DNA of 64,000 bases from an uncultured Bacteroidales bacterium (GTDB lineage: Bacteria > Bacteroidota > Bacteroidia > Bacteroidales > Paludibacteraceae): positions 1 through 64,000 of the forward strand of contig ONHW01000012.1 of the NCBI GenBank assembly GCA_900317745.1, written 5' to 3'. Below, piece after piece: positions 31,609-42,599 of this stretch. The notes under the pieces were generated by a model that was not told the origin of the DNA, did no database searches, and saw only the letters and a list, made by a program, of their open reading frames with translations. A program made the position numbers and the translations under genes. Positions within the stretch are counted from its first letter, which is position 1. Every line of letters starts with the position of its first letter.

Positions 31609-33885
31609 ATGAAACACATTAACTCGATAGTCATGGCTCTGGTGACGAGCATGATTGTATGGATGCCAAGCAACGTAGCGTTGGCACTGCCAACAGACGG
31701 CGACGGAGGAACGACCGGCGGAGGTGTAACAGGCGGTGACGGAAGTACGGTCAGTTCGCCGATAACCATTGACGGCGACTTCAGCGATTGGACAGCATTG
31801 GAGCAAGACCTTCCGAACGCTTGCATAAGTGCAAACACGGACGACAATGCCCTGTACACAGGAATATATAAGGCGCAATTCTTTGTAAACGGCGACAGTC
31901 TGTTCTTCTACATAGAATACAGCAACAGCAAGCAGGTGCAAGAATCAAGCACGAACTACGTCACGGACATGATAAATATTATGTTGCACACCGGCGGCTT
32001 GAGCATATCGGGTACGACGAATTACAATAATGAGGATGTATGGTCGGATTTAGCCAATGTGCGGATTTTCGGTTCTCCGCGCACGCAGTTTGCCAATGCC
32101 TATATACTCGTTTATCAAGAAACCGATCAGACCTGGGAAACGGTTCAGTTGCCGGCTTTGCCGATAAGCGCGTGTACACCAGTAGAAGAGGTGACCAACG
32201 ACCATGCAAAGACAGAAGGTGCGATAGCCTTGTCGCTGTTGCCGGTTCAGATTAAAGAATTGAAGGTAGGTGTAATAGGCGTCGAAACAGACAACGTGAC
32301 TTCAGGAGTTCTGCCACAGGTGAGTTTGAATCCGACTGACGGAGGAAAGATCATACAGTCGATGCTGAGTCTGCCATGGTCAAGCGCTGGCGACGAAGAC
32401 CAGAGCGGCATGTGCGGCGACAAGATAAACTGGACGCTGACAGGCAAGACGCTGACGCTAAGCGGCGGCGGTGAGATGTGGGACTTCACGTCTGACAATC
32501 CGGCAACATACGCGGAGTTCATGGAGCGGATAGACACGGTGATTATGGAAGGGAGTGTGACGAAAGTGTCGATGTATGCGTTCTACCATTTGGAAAATAT
32601 GAAGTACATTGAACTGTCGGAGTATGTGGATACGATAGACACTCACGCGTTTGAGGGTTGCTACAGTCTGGAGCATATCACACTGCCGAACAGCGTACGT
32701 CACATCGGTCATGATGCGTTTGCGTATTGCAGCGGATTGCAGTCGGCAATTCTGCCGGCGGAGTTGAAGAAGATTCCTGCCAATCTGTTTGTGTTCTGCC
32801 GCTCGCTGAGCCGCGTGCAGATACCTTCGACAGTGACGAGCATCGGCGACAACGCGTTCTACCTGTGCGCGAAGTTGCAGACGGTAGCGTTGCCAAGCGA
32901 GTTGAAAGAGATCTACGGCGGCGCGTTTGGCGGTTGTACGAGTCTGAGTCAGATACAATGCGAGGCTGTTATTCCTCCGGCACTGATAGACACGGCAGAC
33001 AATCCTGTATTTGACAACGTGCCGAGCACTATACCATTGTATGTGCGTGCGAAAGCCGTACCTAACTATCAAGCCGCAGAAGGCTGGAACTACTTTGAGA
33101 ACATTCAGCCCATAGCCGGTGACACACTTGAGCCGACGGAGATAACCGTGTTCGGCATAACGATCACTCCGGGAGACAGCACGAACACCGATCCGGTTGA
33201 CCTGTTGGGCGATGGAACGATGATCTATGACATAGAAGAGCACACGTTGACAGTCAACGGAACCGAATGGACGGTAGGCGAAGAAGAGACGGTAGCGATC
33301 AACTATACGGGTGACGTGCCGCTGACGATCGTGCTGGACGAGGCGTCGATGATCATTGCTGACACGGTGATTGCCTCCACGGCAAACATCGTGATCACGG
33401 GCGAAGGTACGCTGGTCGCCGAAGGTACAGTACCAATCATCGGTACGCCGGATGCGACAATCACGTTCGAGGCAAACATGCACGTTCGCTCGCTACCGTC
33501 GGCAGCCGCGGTGAGAAGGCGCATCAGAGATGCCAAGTTCGGCAAGAAGCTGGATGAGACCGGAGGTCCTGCGCTGTCAGGCTTCGGCAGTTCGGACTTC
33601 AGCAAAGTGAATGTATCGCCATCGGGTGCGTCGTACGGCGAAGTGCCAGACGAGAGTCACGGCGAGGCAGCAACAATCAATGCGTTGTACACGTTGAACG
33701 GTCAAGGGGAGAAAGTGATAGTAACAGAGTTTGAGACCACGCTGATTGCGACCGGCGCAGAAAATGCTCGCGAGCGGAAAGCACTGGACAGCACCAAGCC
33801 GATGTACAACATTCTGGGCATGCAGGTGGATGCGAAGTATAAAGGCATAGTAGTACAAAACGGGCAGAAATATCTGCTGCAATAA
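31609..33885 (+). CDS. BspA-like LRR protein with an N-terminal CBM9/DOMON-like domain
   Basis: 758 residues. A signal peptide (about 1-27) and a Gly/Thr-rich linker come first. A domain starting ITIDGDFSDWTALEQDLP and containing GDSLFFYIEYSN follows, which resembles the sugar- or heme-binding fold seen in CBM9-type domains. A GDKINWTLTGKTLTLSGGGEM segment leads into five or six LRR_5 units (YIELSEYVDTIDTHAFEGCYSL, ITLPNSVRHIGHDAFAYCSGL and so on), then beta-rich domains. The C terminus is PMYNILGMQVDAKYKGIVV with QNGQKYLLQ, a tail typical of exported Bacteroidales proteins. It is followed after 15 bp by the secreted nuclease gene. Confidence 0.9.
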   Translation: MKHINSIVMALVTSMIVWMPSNVALALPTDGDGGTTGGGVTGGDGSTVSSPITIDGDFSDWTALEQDLPNACISANTDDNALYTGIYKAQFFVNGDSLFFYIEYSNSKQVQESSTNYVTDMINIMLHTGGLSISGTTNYNNEDVWSDLANVRIFGSPRTQFANAYILVYQETDQTWETVQLPALPISACTPVEEVTNDHAKTEGAIALSLLPVQIKELKVGVIGVETDNVTSGVLPQVSLNPTDGGKIIQSMLSLPWSSAGDEDQSGMCGDKINWTLTGKTLTLSGGGEMWDFTSDNPATYAEFMERIDTVIMEGSVTKVSMYAFYHLENMKYIELSEYVDTIDTHAFEGCYSLEHITLPNSVRHIGHDAFAYCSGLQSAILPAELKKIPANLFVFCRSLSRVQIPSTVTSIGDNAFYLCAKLQTVALPSELKEIYGGAFGGCTSLSQIQCEAVIPPALIDTADNPVFDNVPSTIPLYVRAKAVPNYQAAEGWNYFENIQPIAGDTLEPTEITVFGITITPGDSTNTDPVDLLGDGTMIYDIEEHTLTVNGTEWTVGEEETVAINYTGDVPLTIVLDEASMIIADTVIASTANIVITGEGTLVAEGTVPIIGTPDATITFEANMHVRSLPSAAAVRRRIRDAKFGKKLDETGGPALSGFGSSDFSKVNVSPSGASYGEVPDESHGEAATINALYTLNGQGEKVIVTEFETTLIATGAENARERKALDSTKPMYNILGMQVDAKYKGIVVQNGQKYLLQ

Positions 33886-33900
33886 AAACGGAAAAGAGAC

Positions 33901-35520
33901 ATGACAATCATCTCAAGACAAGTGCTGCGTTGTACGTTCGCGGCGGTGATATTAGCCATAGGCGTTCGCGCGGAAGCGAAGGTTTATCCGATCGTTGTGG
34001 ATAATCCGGCGACGTGGTCGAACAGCGTGCTGAACAATTACAGGTACGGCGACACGGTTCAGTTCAGCGTGCCTGTGATCGTGAACAGGAACTACGGCTA
34101 CGGCGGATTCAAAGGGTTGACCATGAGCGTGAGGCGCGTGTTCAGTCCGACGAATCAAGCCAAGCCGCTGACCGATGAGTACAAAGAAGTGAGCAAGTTG
34201 AACAACACCGCGACGTTCACGCTGACCGGTTGCGGCTACAAGCGAAACGGCGAGCGGCTGCACAACCTGAAAGCCGTTGTGACGGATAATCTGGAACTGA
34301 AGTTCGTATCGGGCAAATGGGAAGGGAACAATACTCGTGCGGCGATTGAGCATACGCTACCGAATGTGGATATGACAGGCGAACACAACGTGCTGGTGTG
34401 CGGCGCGAATCTGGAGTATTATCTTGTGCAGAGTTTAGGAACGGGCTACGGGCCGGACAATACGTACGAGCACCAGAAACAACGCACGAAAGTAAAGAAA
34501 GCGTTGGCTGAGATTCATGCGGATGTATATGGATTGGTGGAGATAGAACAAGGTCAGGCGGCGTTGGCAGAGATAGCAGCAGACCTGACATCGCTGACGG
34601 GCAGTCATTACGATTACGTGAACGACGGAGGCGCAGTGGACGGATCGTACACGAAGTCGGGTTATGTGTATAACAGCGACAGGATACAGCCGGTAGGTAT
34701 CATATCGCAGAACAACTCGATAGTCAAGCACAGAAAAATGGTGCAAGGGTTTATTCTGATAGAGAACAACGAGCGGTTCATATACAGTATCAACCACTTC
34801 AAAGCCAAATCCGGCAGCGGTACAGGCAAGAACGCCGACCAAGGTGACGGTCAAGGGACATTCAACTACAACCGCGTGCAAGAAGCACAAAGCGTGCTGC
34901 AAGTAATGGAAGGTTACCAGAACTACTACGAAGATAACGACGTGCTGATCATGGGCGACCTGAACGCCTACGCGAAAGAGGACCCGATACGGAAGTTTAC
35001 CGACGCGGGGATGTACGATCTGCACCGGTATTTCCATGCAGACAGCAGTTACTCGTACGTATATGGCGAGCAAGCCGGCTACCTCGACCATGCTTTAGCC
35101 AACAAAGCGCTGATCAACCAGGTGACGGGCATGGGCGCATGGCACGTGAACTCCGACGAATCGGACGAATATACGTACGACAAGTCGAACGACCAGACCG
35201 TGTTCCGCTACAGCGATCACGACCCGGTGCTGGTAGGGTTGCGTCTGGACAGCACCAAATCCATCAAAAGACATGAAGAAGAGTTGATCAGTCTGGTTCA
35301 GATAGCAAATGTTGATGGTGAGATGGAACTGACGAACGTAGGCGACCTGGGCGAGCAGCACGGGTACTACGAGATTTATGACATAACAGGTACGCTCGTG
35401 CAAGGCACGACACGAATAGAAGAGTCGCCGTGCGTGATTGGAGCCGGTCTGCCGGGAGGATTGTACGTGCTGAGGATATATTATGCGGGGAAGATTATGG
35501 CGTTGAAGATGAGGAAATAA
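33901..35520 (+). CDS. Secreted endonuclease/exonuclease/phosphatase-family nuclease with T9SS tail
   Basis: 539 residues. A signal peptide precedes an OB-like region (VFSPTNQAKPL, KFVSGKWEGNN) and the EEP domain: VYGLVEIEQGQAAL (metal-binding Glu), TKSGYVYNSDRI, INHFKAKSG, VLIMGDLNAYAKEDP (catalytic Asp/Asn) and FRYSDHDPVLVGLRL (catalytic His). The last 70 residues (YYEIYDITGTLVQGTTRIEE, then LPGGLYVLRIYYAGKIMALKM) match the type A sorting domain of the type IX secretion system, so the enzyme is probably exported to the surface. It should degrade extracellular DNA. Same strand and 15 bp after the BspA-like gene. Confidence 0.92.
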   Translation: MTIISRQVLRCTFAAVILAIGVRAEAKVYPIVVDNPATWSNSVLNNYRYGDTVQFSVPVIVNRNYGYGGFKGLTMSVRRVFSPTNQAKPLTDEYKEVSKLNNTATFTLTGCGYKRNGERLHNLKAVVTDNLELKFVSGKWEGNNTRAAIEHTLPNVDMTGEHNVLVCGANLEYYLVQSLGTGYGPDNTYEHQKQRTKVKKALAEIHADVYGLVEIEQGQAALAEIAADLTSLTGSHYDYVNDGGAVDGSYTKSGYVYNSDRIQPVGIISQNNSIVKHRKMVQGFILIENNERFIYSINHFKAKSGSGTGKNADQGDGQGTFNYNRVQEAQSVLQVMEGYQNYYEDNDVLIMGDLNAYAKEDPIRKFTDAGMYDLHRYFHADSSYSYVYGEQAGYLDHALANKALINQVTGMGAWHVNSDESDEYTYDKSNDQTVFRYSDHDPVLVGLRLDSTKSIKRHEEELISLVQIANVDGEMELTNVGDLGEQHGYYEIYDITGTLVQGTTRIEESPCVIGAGLPGGLYVLRIYYAGKIMALKMRK

Positions 35521-35527
35521 AAAAGAA

Positions 35528-35561
35528 GACCCTACCCCTGCCCTCCCCTCATAGGGGAAGG
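35528..35561. repeat. GC-rich palindromic repeat between the nuclease gene and ligA
   Basis: GACCCTACCCCTGCC followed by CTCCCCTCATAGGGGAAGG. It is a relative of the elements at 18188-18219, inside ligA (36797-36829) and inside folC (63415-63448). Its stem could also act as a weak terminator after the nuclease gene. Confidence 0.55.
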
Positions 35562-35583
35562 AGTAGTATGAATTAGTGATTGA

Positions 35584-37665
<2,082 letters not shown>

Positions 37666-37685
37666 AAGGGGAAAAGTGAATTTGT

Positions 37686-38168
37686 ATGGATAAGTTGAAT
37701 CATTGGATATTTAACTACAACAAGAAACGTCAGCCGGAGCGTAAGGTGGTTTTTCCGAACTACAGCAAAGTGCGTTCGGTGGTGCTGGTATATGAGCAGG
37801 GAGTGGATGACAAAGGTATATCCCTGCTTGCCAAACGTCTGGAGAAAGACGGAATAATGGTAGAGGTGGTAGGTTTTCAGCCCAAAGAAGACTTCAACTA
37901 CTTCGGACGAGTAAAGGCAGAAGCAATGACCGCCTTGCCCTCGCAACGGTTCGACCTGCTGATGGATCTGAGTACGCATTACTACTTTGGGACACAGTAT
38001 ATATTGATGGCAATTGACGCAACATTCAAAGCCGGGCTGCGGTTTGCGGAGGTGGCAGAGAAAGACCAACAAGGTATATTGGATATGATGGTCAGCCTGC
38101 GAGAAGGTGCACAACCGGATGAGATTGCGGAGCAGGTTATACATTTTATGAAAATGATCAACGCATGA
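37686..38168 (+). CDS. DUF6913 family protein
   Basis: A 160-residue Bacteroidota protein that I assign to the DUF6913 type by its N-terminal WIFNYNKKRQPERKVVFPNY, middle FDLLMDLSTHYYFGTQYILMAI and KAGLRFAEVAEKDQQGILDMM blocks. It looks cytoplasmic. It is often found just before dapA in this phylum, as here, with a 4 bp ATGA overlap. A role in the cell wall or lysine pathway is inferred only from position. The short spacer after ligA is an AAAAGTG-type repeat. Confidence 0.8.
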   Translation: MDKLNHWIFNYNKKRQPERKVVFPNYSKVRSVVLVYEQGVDDKGISLLAKRLEKDGIMVEVVGFQPKEDFNYFGRVKAEAMTALPSQRFDLLMDLSTHYYFGTQYILMAIDATFKAGLRFAEVAEKDQQGILDMMVSLREGAQPDEIAEQVIHFMKMINA

Positions 38169-39058
38169 GCAAACAAAAAATACAAGGATTAGGCACGGCG
38201 CTGGTGACGCCATTCACGGAAACAGGAAAAGTGGATGAGGCGGCATTACACAGACTGTTAGACAGGCAGCTTGCGGCAAAGGTGGATTTTCTGGTGGTGC
38301 TGGGTACAACGGGCGAGGCGGCCACCATGACGGCACGCGAGCAGGCGTTCGTCAGGAAGACGATTGTGGAACATGTTGCCGGCAGAGTGCCGCTGGTGCT
38401 TGGCGTAGGCGGCAACTGCACACAGGAAGTGGTTGAGCGGTTGGGACTGCTGAGCACTGAACTGAAACGCGACTATGCGGCTATACTGAGCGTGTGCCCA
38501 TACTACAACAAGCCTCAGCAAGAAGGGTTATACAGGCACTTTGCAGCGATAGCAGAAGCGTCGGCTGTGCCGGTCGTACTATATAATGTGCCCGGTCGTA
38601 CAGGAGTGGACATGCTGCCTGAGACGGTATTCCGATTGGCGGCAAGTTATCCGAACAAGATCATTGGCGTAAAAGAGGCGTCCGGCAAGCTAGAACAGAT
38701 AGAGACCATCATCCGCGGCACGAGAGGCAGTGAGTTTGTGGTGTTGTCGGGTGATGACGGATTAGCAGCACCGCTGATGCTAAATGGTGCACAAGGACTG
38801 ATATCCGTGCTGTCAAACGCCCTGCCGGAAGATACGATGCGGCTGGTTCACCAACCGACATTGGAGCAGCAGGCGGCTTTGGATGAACTGATCAAAGCAC
38901 TGTTTGCCGAAGGTAATCCGACAGGGATAAAAGGTTTGCTATCGATACAAGGTGTGACGAGCGATCATGTGCGCTTGCCACTGGTGGCGGCAAGTGCAGG
39001 GTTGAAGAGTGATTTACGAAAATTATTGGACAATTATGAAAATAGCACTATTCGGTAA
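38165..39058 (+). CDS. dapA: 4-hydroxy-tetrahydrodipicolinate synthase
   Basis: Condenses aspartate semialdehyde with pyruvate in lysine and diaminopimelate synthesis. 297 residues, TIM barrel. LGTALVTPFTETGKVDE, LVVLGTTGEAATMTARE (pyruvate-binding TT) and PYYNKPQQEGLYRHF (Tyr) are present, with VLYNVPGRTGVDMLPE, the Schiff-base lysine in IIGVKEASGKLEQ, and LSGDDGLAAPLMLNGAQGLISVLSN. It overlaps the DUF6913 gene by 4 bp and the start of nadK by 23 bp. Confidence 0.96.
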   Translation: MSKQKIQGLGTALVTPFTETGKVDEAALHRLLDRQLAAKVDFLVVLGTTGEAATMTAREQAFVRKTIVEHVAGRVPLVLGVGGNCTQEVVERLGLLSTELKRDYAAILSVCPYYNKPQQEGLYRHFAAIAEASAVPVVLYNVPGRTGVDMLPETVFRLAASYPNKIIGVKEASGKLEQIETIIRGTRGSEFVVLSGDDGLAAPLMLNGAQGLISVLSNALPEDTMRLVHQPTLEQQAALDELIKALFAEGNPTGIKGLLSIQGVTSDHVRLPLVAASAGLKSDLRKLLDNYENSTIR

Positions 39059-39905
39059 CGCGATGAAGCGTATGACACTTGGCGAGGTGTCCCATGTGCT
39101 GGAGTTTATGGAGTTGCGTCAAGTGGAGGTTTATCTGTCGCAAGAACTGCGTCAGGAGATGAACCTGCGCGATTATCCTCCGTTCCCTGCCGAAGAGAAA
39201 GCCTGGAAAGAGTTTACGGACGAAGGGAATATGATTGATTTTGCGTTGTCCATCGGCGGCGACGGCACGTTTCTGACCACCGCATCGATTATCGGTGACA
39301 AGAACATACCTATCGTAGGCATCAACTGCGGTCATTTGGGTTTTCTGGCAGAGGTTCAGACAAATCAGGTGGATCTGATCATGGATCAGTTGATACAAGG
39401 CCGTTACACGATAGAACAACGCTCGCTACTGACCGTTGACGGCAAGGGCGGTCACTTGTCTTCACCGTTCGCGCTGAACGAGATAGCAGTGATGAAATCG
39501 GGTTTGTCGTCGATGATAGAGATTGATGCGTTCATGAACGGCGAGTTGCTGCATACATACGAGGCAGACGGTTTGGTCATATCTACTCCGACAGGCTCAA
39601 CAGCCTACAACCTGAGTGTCGGAGGCCCGCTGATGGAGCCGCACGTAAAGGCAATCATCCTGTCGCCAATCGCTACACACCGGTTGTCAGTTCGTCCGCT
39701 GGTTATACCCGATGATTGGACTATAGACCTGAAAGTCAGAAGCCGCAACGGCAACTACCTGATATCGGTGGACGGCAGAAGCCAGTCGCTACTGAACGAA
39801 GTGGAGTTGCATATAGCCAAAGCGCCTTACACGACGAAGGTGGTGCAGCTGGAGGAGCACTCGTTTATACAGGCGCTGAAGGACAAACTCCAATGGGGGA
39901 AATAG
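39036..39905 (+). CDS. nadK: NAD kinase
   Basis: Phosphorylates NAD to NADP. The start at 39036 (MKIALFGNAMKRMT) is chosen over the earlier ATG at 39009 because the family begins with this strand. The 289-residue length fits. Motifs: the GGDGTFL nucleotide-binding block (SIGGDGTFLTTASI), GINCGHLGFLAEV, LNEIAVMKSG, EADGLVISTPTGSTAYNLSVGGPLMEP and LSPIATHRLSVRPLV. The gene overlaps dapA and is followed at once by the second copy of the three-copy hairpin element. Confidence 0.96.
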   Translation: MKIALFGNAMKRMTLGEVSHVLEFMELRQVEVYLSQELRQEMNLRDYPPFPAEEKAWKEFTDEGNMIDFALSIGGDGTFLTTASIIGDKNIPIVGINCGHLGFLAEVQTNQVDLIMDQLIQGRYTIEQRSLLTVDGKGGHLSSPFALNEIAVMKSGLSSMIEIDAFMNGELLHTYEADGLVISTPTGSTAYNLSVGGPLMEPHVKAIILSPIATHRLSVRPLVIPDDWTIDLKVRSRNGNYLISVDGRSQSLLNEVELHIAKAPYTTKVVQLEEHSFIQALKDKLQWGK

Positions 39906-39907
39906 GA

Positions 39908-40008
39908 GTTTTGGTTTTTCTTGGTGCTTTTGAATTTTTGGTTCGGTCATTATGCCCGCATAACTCCATTACCAGAAAATCCCAAACCCCTCAAGAAAAT
40001 TCCAAAAC
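39908..40008 (+). repeat. Three-copy nested-hairpin element, copy 2 (nadK/fmt)
   Basis: 101 nt. The outer stem is GTTTTGG-t-TTTTCTTG (39908-39923) with CAAGAAAA-tt-CCAAAAC (39992-40008). The middle stem is TTTG-a-ATTTT with AAAAT-cc-CAAA. The apical stem is TTATGC (39950-39955) with GCATAA (39958-39963). The copy begins 3 bp after the nadK stop. Several stem positions differ from the other copies on both sides at once. Confidence 0.8.
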
Positions 40009-40043
40009 AAAGAGACAAAACACAATTTTGAAAAAAATAATCT

Positions 40044-40940
40044 ATGAGAATAATCTACATGGGAACGCCGGAGTTTGCGGTAGCGCCGCTGAAAGCTCTG
40101 GTAGAAGGCGGATACAATATTGTGGCAGTGGTTACAATGCCTGACAAACCGGCAGGTCGCGGACATCATGTGCAATATTCGGCAGTGAAGGAATATGCAC
40201 TTTCCGTTGGTTTGCCGGTGCTGCAGCCGGAGAAGTTGAAAGACGAGACGTTTATTGAAGAGTTAAGGAGTTACAATGCAGACTTGCAGATTGTAGTAGC
40301 ATTCAGGATGCTGCCGGAAGTTGTTTGGGCTATGCCGCGTTTGGGTACGTTTAACCTGCACGCCTCGCTTCTGCCGCAATACCGCGGTGCTGCGCCCATC
40401 AACTGGGCAGTGATCAACGGAGACAAAGAGACAGGCGTTACGACCTTTATGCTCAAGCATGAGATTGATACAGGAAACATCATACTGCAAGAGCGAATGC
40501 CGATTGGCGAAGATGAAAATGTAGGTTCGGTGCACGACAGACTAATGGAGTTAGGTACAGAACTTGTGCTGAAAACAGTGGATCTGGTTGACGAATCCGA
40601 TACGAACGGAACGCCTCTGCCTACAACGCCTCAGGACGAGATAGCATCCGAAGATTTGCGTCCGGCTCCGAAGATATTCAAGGAGACGTGTGAGATTGAC
40701 ACCACAAAGACCGTAGCCGAGGTACATAACTTCGTTCGGGGTTTATCGCCCTACCCTGCCGCATGGTGCAACCTGACCATTGGCGGCACAACCTACGAGA
40801 ATGTGAAAGTGTTCGCTACGGAAAAAGGTCACGGGCCGATTAGTTTGCAATGTGCTGACGGCGAAATTAGCCTCATGGAGTTGCAGTTGCCGGGGAAGAA
40901 GAGGATGGCGGCGAAAGCCCTGCTGAACGGGTTGAGGTAG
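40044..40940 (+). CDS. fmt: Methionyl-tRNA formyltransferase
   Basis: Formylates initiator Met-tRNA with 10-formyltetrahydrofolate. 298 residues. MRIIYMGTPEFAVAPLKAL opens the Rossmann domain; VTMPDKPAGRGHHVQ, the catalytic block FNLHASLLPQYRGAAPINWAVINGD (Asn-His and the HASLLP motif), TGNIILQERM and the C-terminal domain RGLSPYPAAWCNL follow. It is separated from nadK by the hairpin element and about 35 bp. Confidence 0.96.
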   Translation: MRIIYMGTPEFAVAPLKALVEGGYNIVAVVTMPDKPAGRGHHVQYSAVKEYALSVGLPVLQPEKLKDETFIEELRSYNADLQIVVAFRMLPEVVWAMPRLGTFNLHASLLPQYRGAAPINWAVINGDKETGVTTFMLKHEIDTGNIILQERMPIGEDENVGSVHDRLMELGTELVLKTVDLVDESDTNGTPLPTTPQDEIASEDLRPAPKIFKETCEIDTTKTVAEVHNFVRGLSPYPAAWCNLTIGGTTYENVKVFATEKGHGPISLQCADGEISLMELQLPGKKRMAAKALLNGLR

Positions 40941-41084
40941 GCGTATGTTCGAACGACATGGGCGGAGATTGCTGCATTATGCATTCATGATTCAACGATT
41001 TAGTGCAGATTTGCGTGAAATACGACTTTGAAAAGTCTATTTTTGCAAAAAAATGAACTTTTCATAGTTTATTTTTGTGATAAA

Positions 41085-41116
41085 TTTGCATTTTTGATAG
41101 TTTTTTTGTATCTTTG
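41085..41116 (+). promoter_or_regulatory. Bacteroidota promoter for the AAA ATPase gene
   Basis: TTTG (41085-41088), 20 bp spacer, TATCTTTG (41109-41116). The leader is only about 18 nt. The 140 bp between fmt and this promoter hold no gene. Confidence 0.85.
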
Positions 41117-41140
41117 CGGTGAATTTTAATAAAAATAACT

Positions 41141-42346
41141 ATGGACTATTCAGAAATTGAGCAACTCTATGCTATCAGCAACCGTAAGATAAACGAAGTT
41201 GATACCACATTTCACCGCTACTTGTATAGCCTGATCAATTGGAACAACCGTATTATCGGAATCAAAGGTGGAGGTGGAGTTGGTAAGACTACGCTTGTTT
41301 TGCAGCACATCAAAGAATCGTTTCCAGACAGAAGCAAAGTGCTGTATGTACGGCTTGACAACATGTGGTTCAAAACGCATAGTCTTGCTGAGTTGGTCGA
41401 ATACCATTATACACACGGAGGCACACATGTCTTTCTTGACGAGATACATCATCTGCGTAATTGGGCGGATTACATCAAGAGTTTTTATGATGACTACAAT
41501 GACTTGCATGTGGTATATACTGGCTCATCTATGCTTGGGATTGCACGACATGAAGCTGATCTTGGGCGGCGGCAAAGGGTATATACGTTGCATTGCATGT
41601 CATTTCGCGAATACCTGAATTTCGAAGGATATGCTGTCGGCGATGCAATCAACTTGGAAACATTACTTGCTGATCACATAGTTATCGCATCACGGATATG
41701 CAGTAATAAGAAGATTCTTCCGTTGTTTGCTAATTATCTCAACCACGGCTGCTATCCATTCTACAAGGAAGACGGGGATAGTTTTCACGAGCGACTGCAT
41801 GGCGTAGTGCTTCACGTATTAGAAAATGATCTGCCACAGGTGGAAGATATTTCCTATACAACTATTGAGAAGACCAAACGGATGTTAATGATTTTGGCCG
41901 AGCGCGTGCCTTTCATGCCGAAGATGGCGGAACTATTCCGCGAACTGGAAACCAATCGCGAGAATGGAATGCGAATGTTAAGCTTACTGGCGAAAGCGGG
42001 ACTACTGGCTCTGTACTCGCGAGAGGTCGTGAATCTGAACAGCCTTAATAAGCCTGATAAGATTTATCTTGACAACCCTAATTTGATGTATTGCTTGACT
42101 GCGCATATTGATAAAGGTACACTTCGTGAAACGTTCTTTTACAATCAATTACATAACATCGCAGAAGTGTTGCTGCCCAAACAGGGAGATTTTATGATTG
42201 ACCGCAAGTATCTGTTTGAAGTCGGCGGAAAAGGCAAGAATTTTGATCAGATAAAGGATGAGCCGCAATCTTTCCTTGCTGTTGATGATATAGAGACAGG
42301 TCATTTCAATCGTATTCCGTTGTGGATGTTCGGATTGCTATACTAA
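41141..42346 (+). CDS. AAA_14/DUF4143-type ATPase
   Basis: 401 residues. Walker A is IKGGGGVGKTTLV (about residue 42), Walker B HVFLDEIHHLRNW (about 98), and sensor VVYTGSSML follows at about 130. The mid-region FANYLNHGCYPFYKE and the C-terminal DUF4143-like part end with a PD-(D/E)XK-like remnant (MIDRKYLFEVGGKGKNFDQI). Such ATPases are common as isolated accessory genes in Bacteroidota and their function is unknown; some have been linked to mobile or defence DNA. It is a monocistronic unit with its own promoter and a strong terminator. Confidence 0.88.
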   Translation: MDYSEIEQLYAISNRKINEVDTTFHRYLYSLINWNNRIIGIKGGGGVGKTTLVLQHIKESFPDRSKVLYVRLDNMWFKTHSLAELVEYHYTHGGTHVFLDEIHHLRNWADYIKSFYDDYNDLHVVYTGSSMLGIARHEADLGRRQRVYTLHCMSFREYLNFEGYAVGDAINLETLLADHIVIASRICSNKKILPLFANYLNHGCYPFYKEDGDSFHERLHGVVLHVLENDLPQVEDISYTTIEKTKRMLMILAERVPFMPKMAELFRELETNRENGMRMLSLLAKAGLLALYSREVVNLNSLNKPDKIYLDNPNLMYCLTAHIDKGTLRETFFYNQLHNIAEVLLPKQGDFMIDRKYLFEVGGKGKNFDQIKDEPQSFLAVDDIETGHFNRIPLWMFGLLY

Positions 42347-42400
42347 CGCGTTTGTACGCTATTCTAATTTTTATGAATAGTACTTCCGAAATAACACGAA

Positions 42401-42435
42401 GCAGGAGACTCGCGAAAGTCTCCTGCTCTTTTTAA
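42401..42435 (+). terminator. Rho-independent terminator of the AAA ATPase gene
   Basis: GCAGGAGACT (42401-42410), loop CGCGAA, AGTCTCCTGC (42417-42426), then TCTTTTT. A perfect 10 bp stem. Confidence 0.92.
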
Positions 42436-42485
42436 TAAAGTTACGCAATTTTACGATTTTGCAATCGTCATGTCAGCGCTCACTC

Positions 42486-42529
42486 CCGACATTGCCTCGT
42501 AAACGGACCGCAAACGGATCGGGAACAAG
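42486..42529. repeat. 11 bp-period array (4 units) in a convergent intergenic region
   Basis: CCGACATTGCC, TCGTAAACGGA, CCGCAAACGGA, TCGGGAACAAG. Two units share NCGNAAACGGA with the main units at 31307-31339. It lies beyond the ATPase terminator and 70 bp before the stop of the next minus-strand gene. Nothing else is seen in 42436-42599. Confidence 0.7.
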
Positions 42530-42599
42530 GGGGAAACCGTCGTATATGGCGTGTATTATATTTTGCCTTGCTTATATCAGTCCGACAGCCGAGAAAATA

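Noticed and set aside
32458-33483. 341-codon minus frame opposite the second BspA-like gene
   Set aside because: Shadow of the LRR gene, rich in Arg and His, without homology to any family I recognise.
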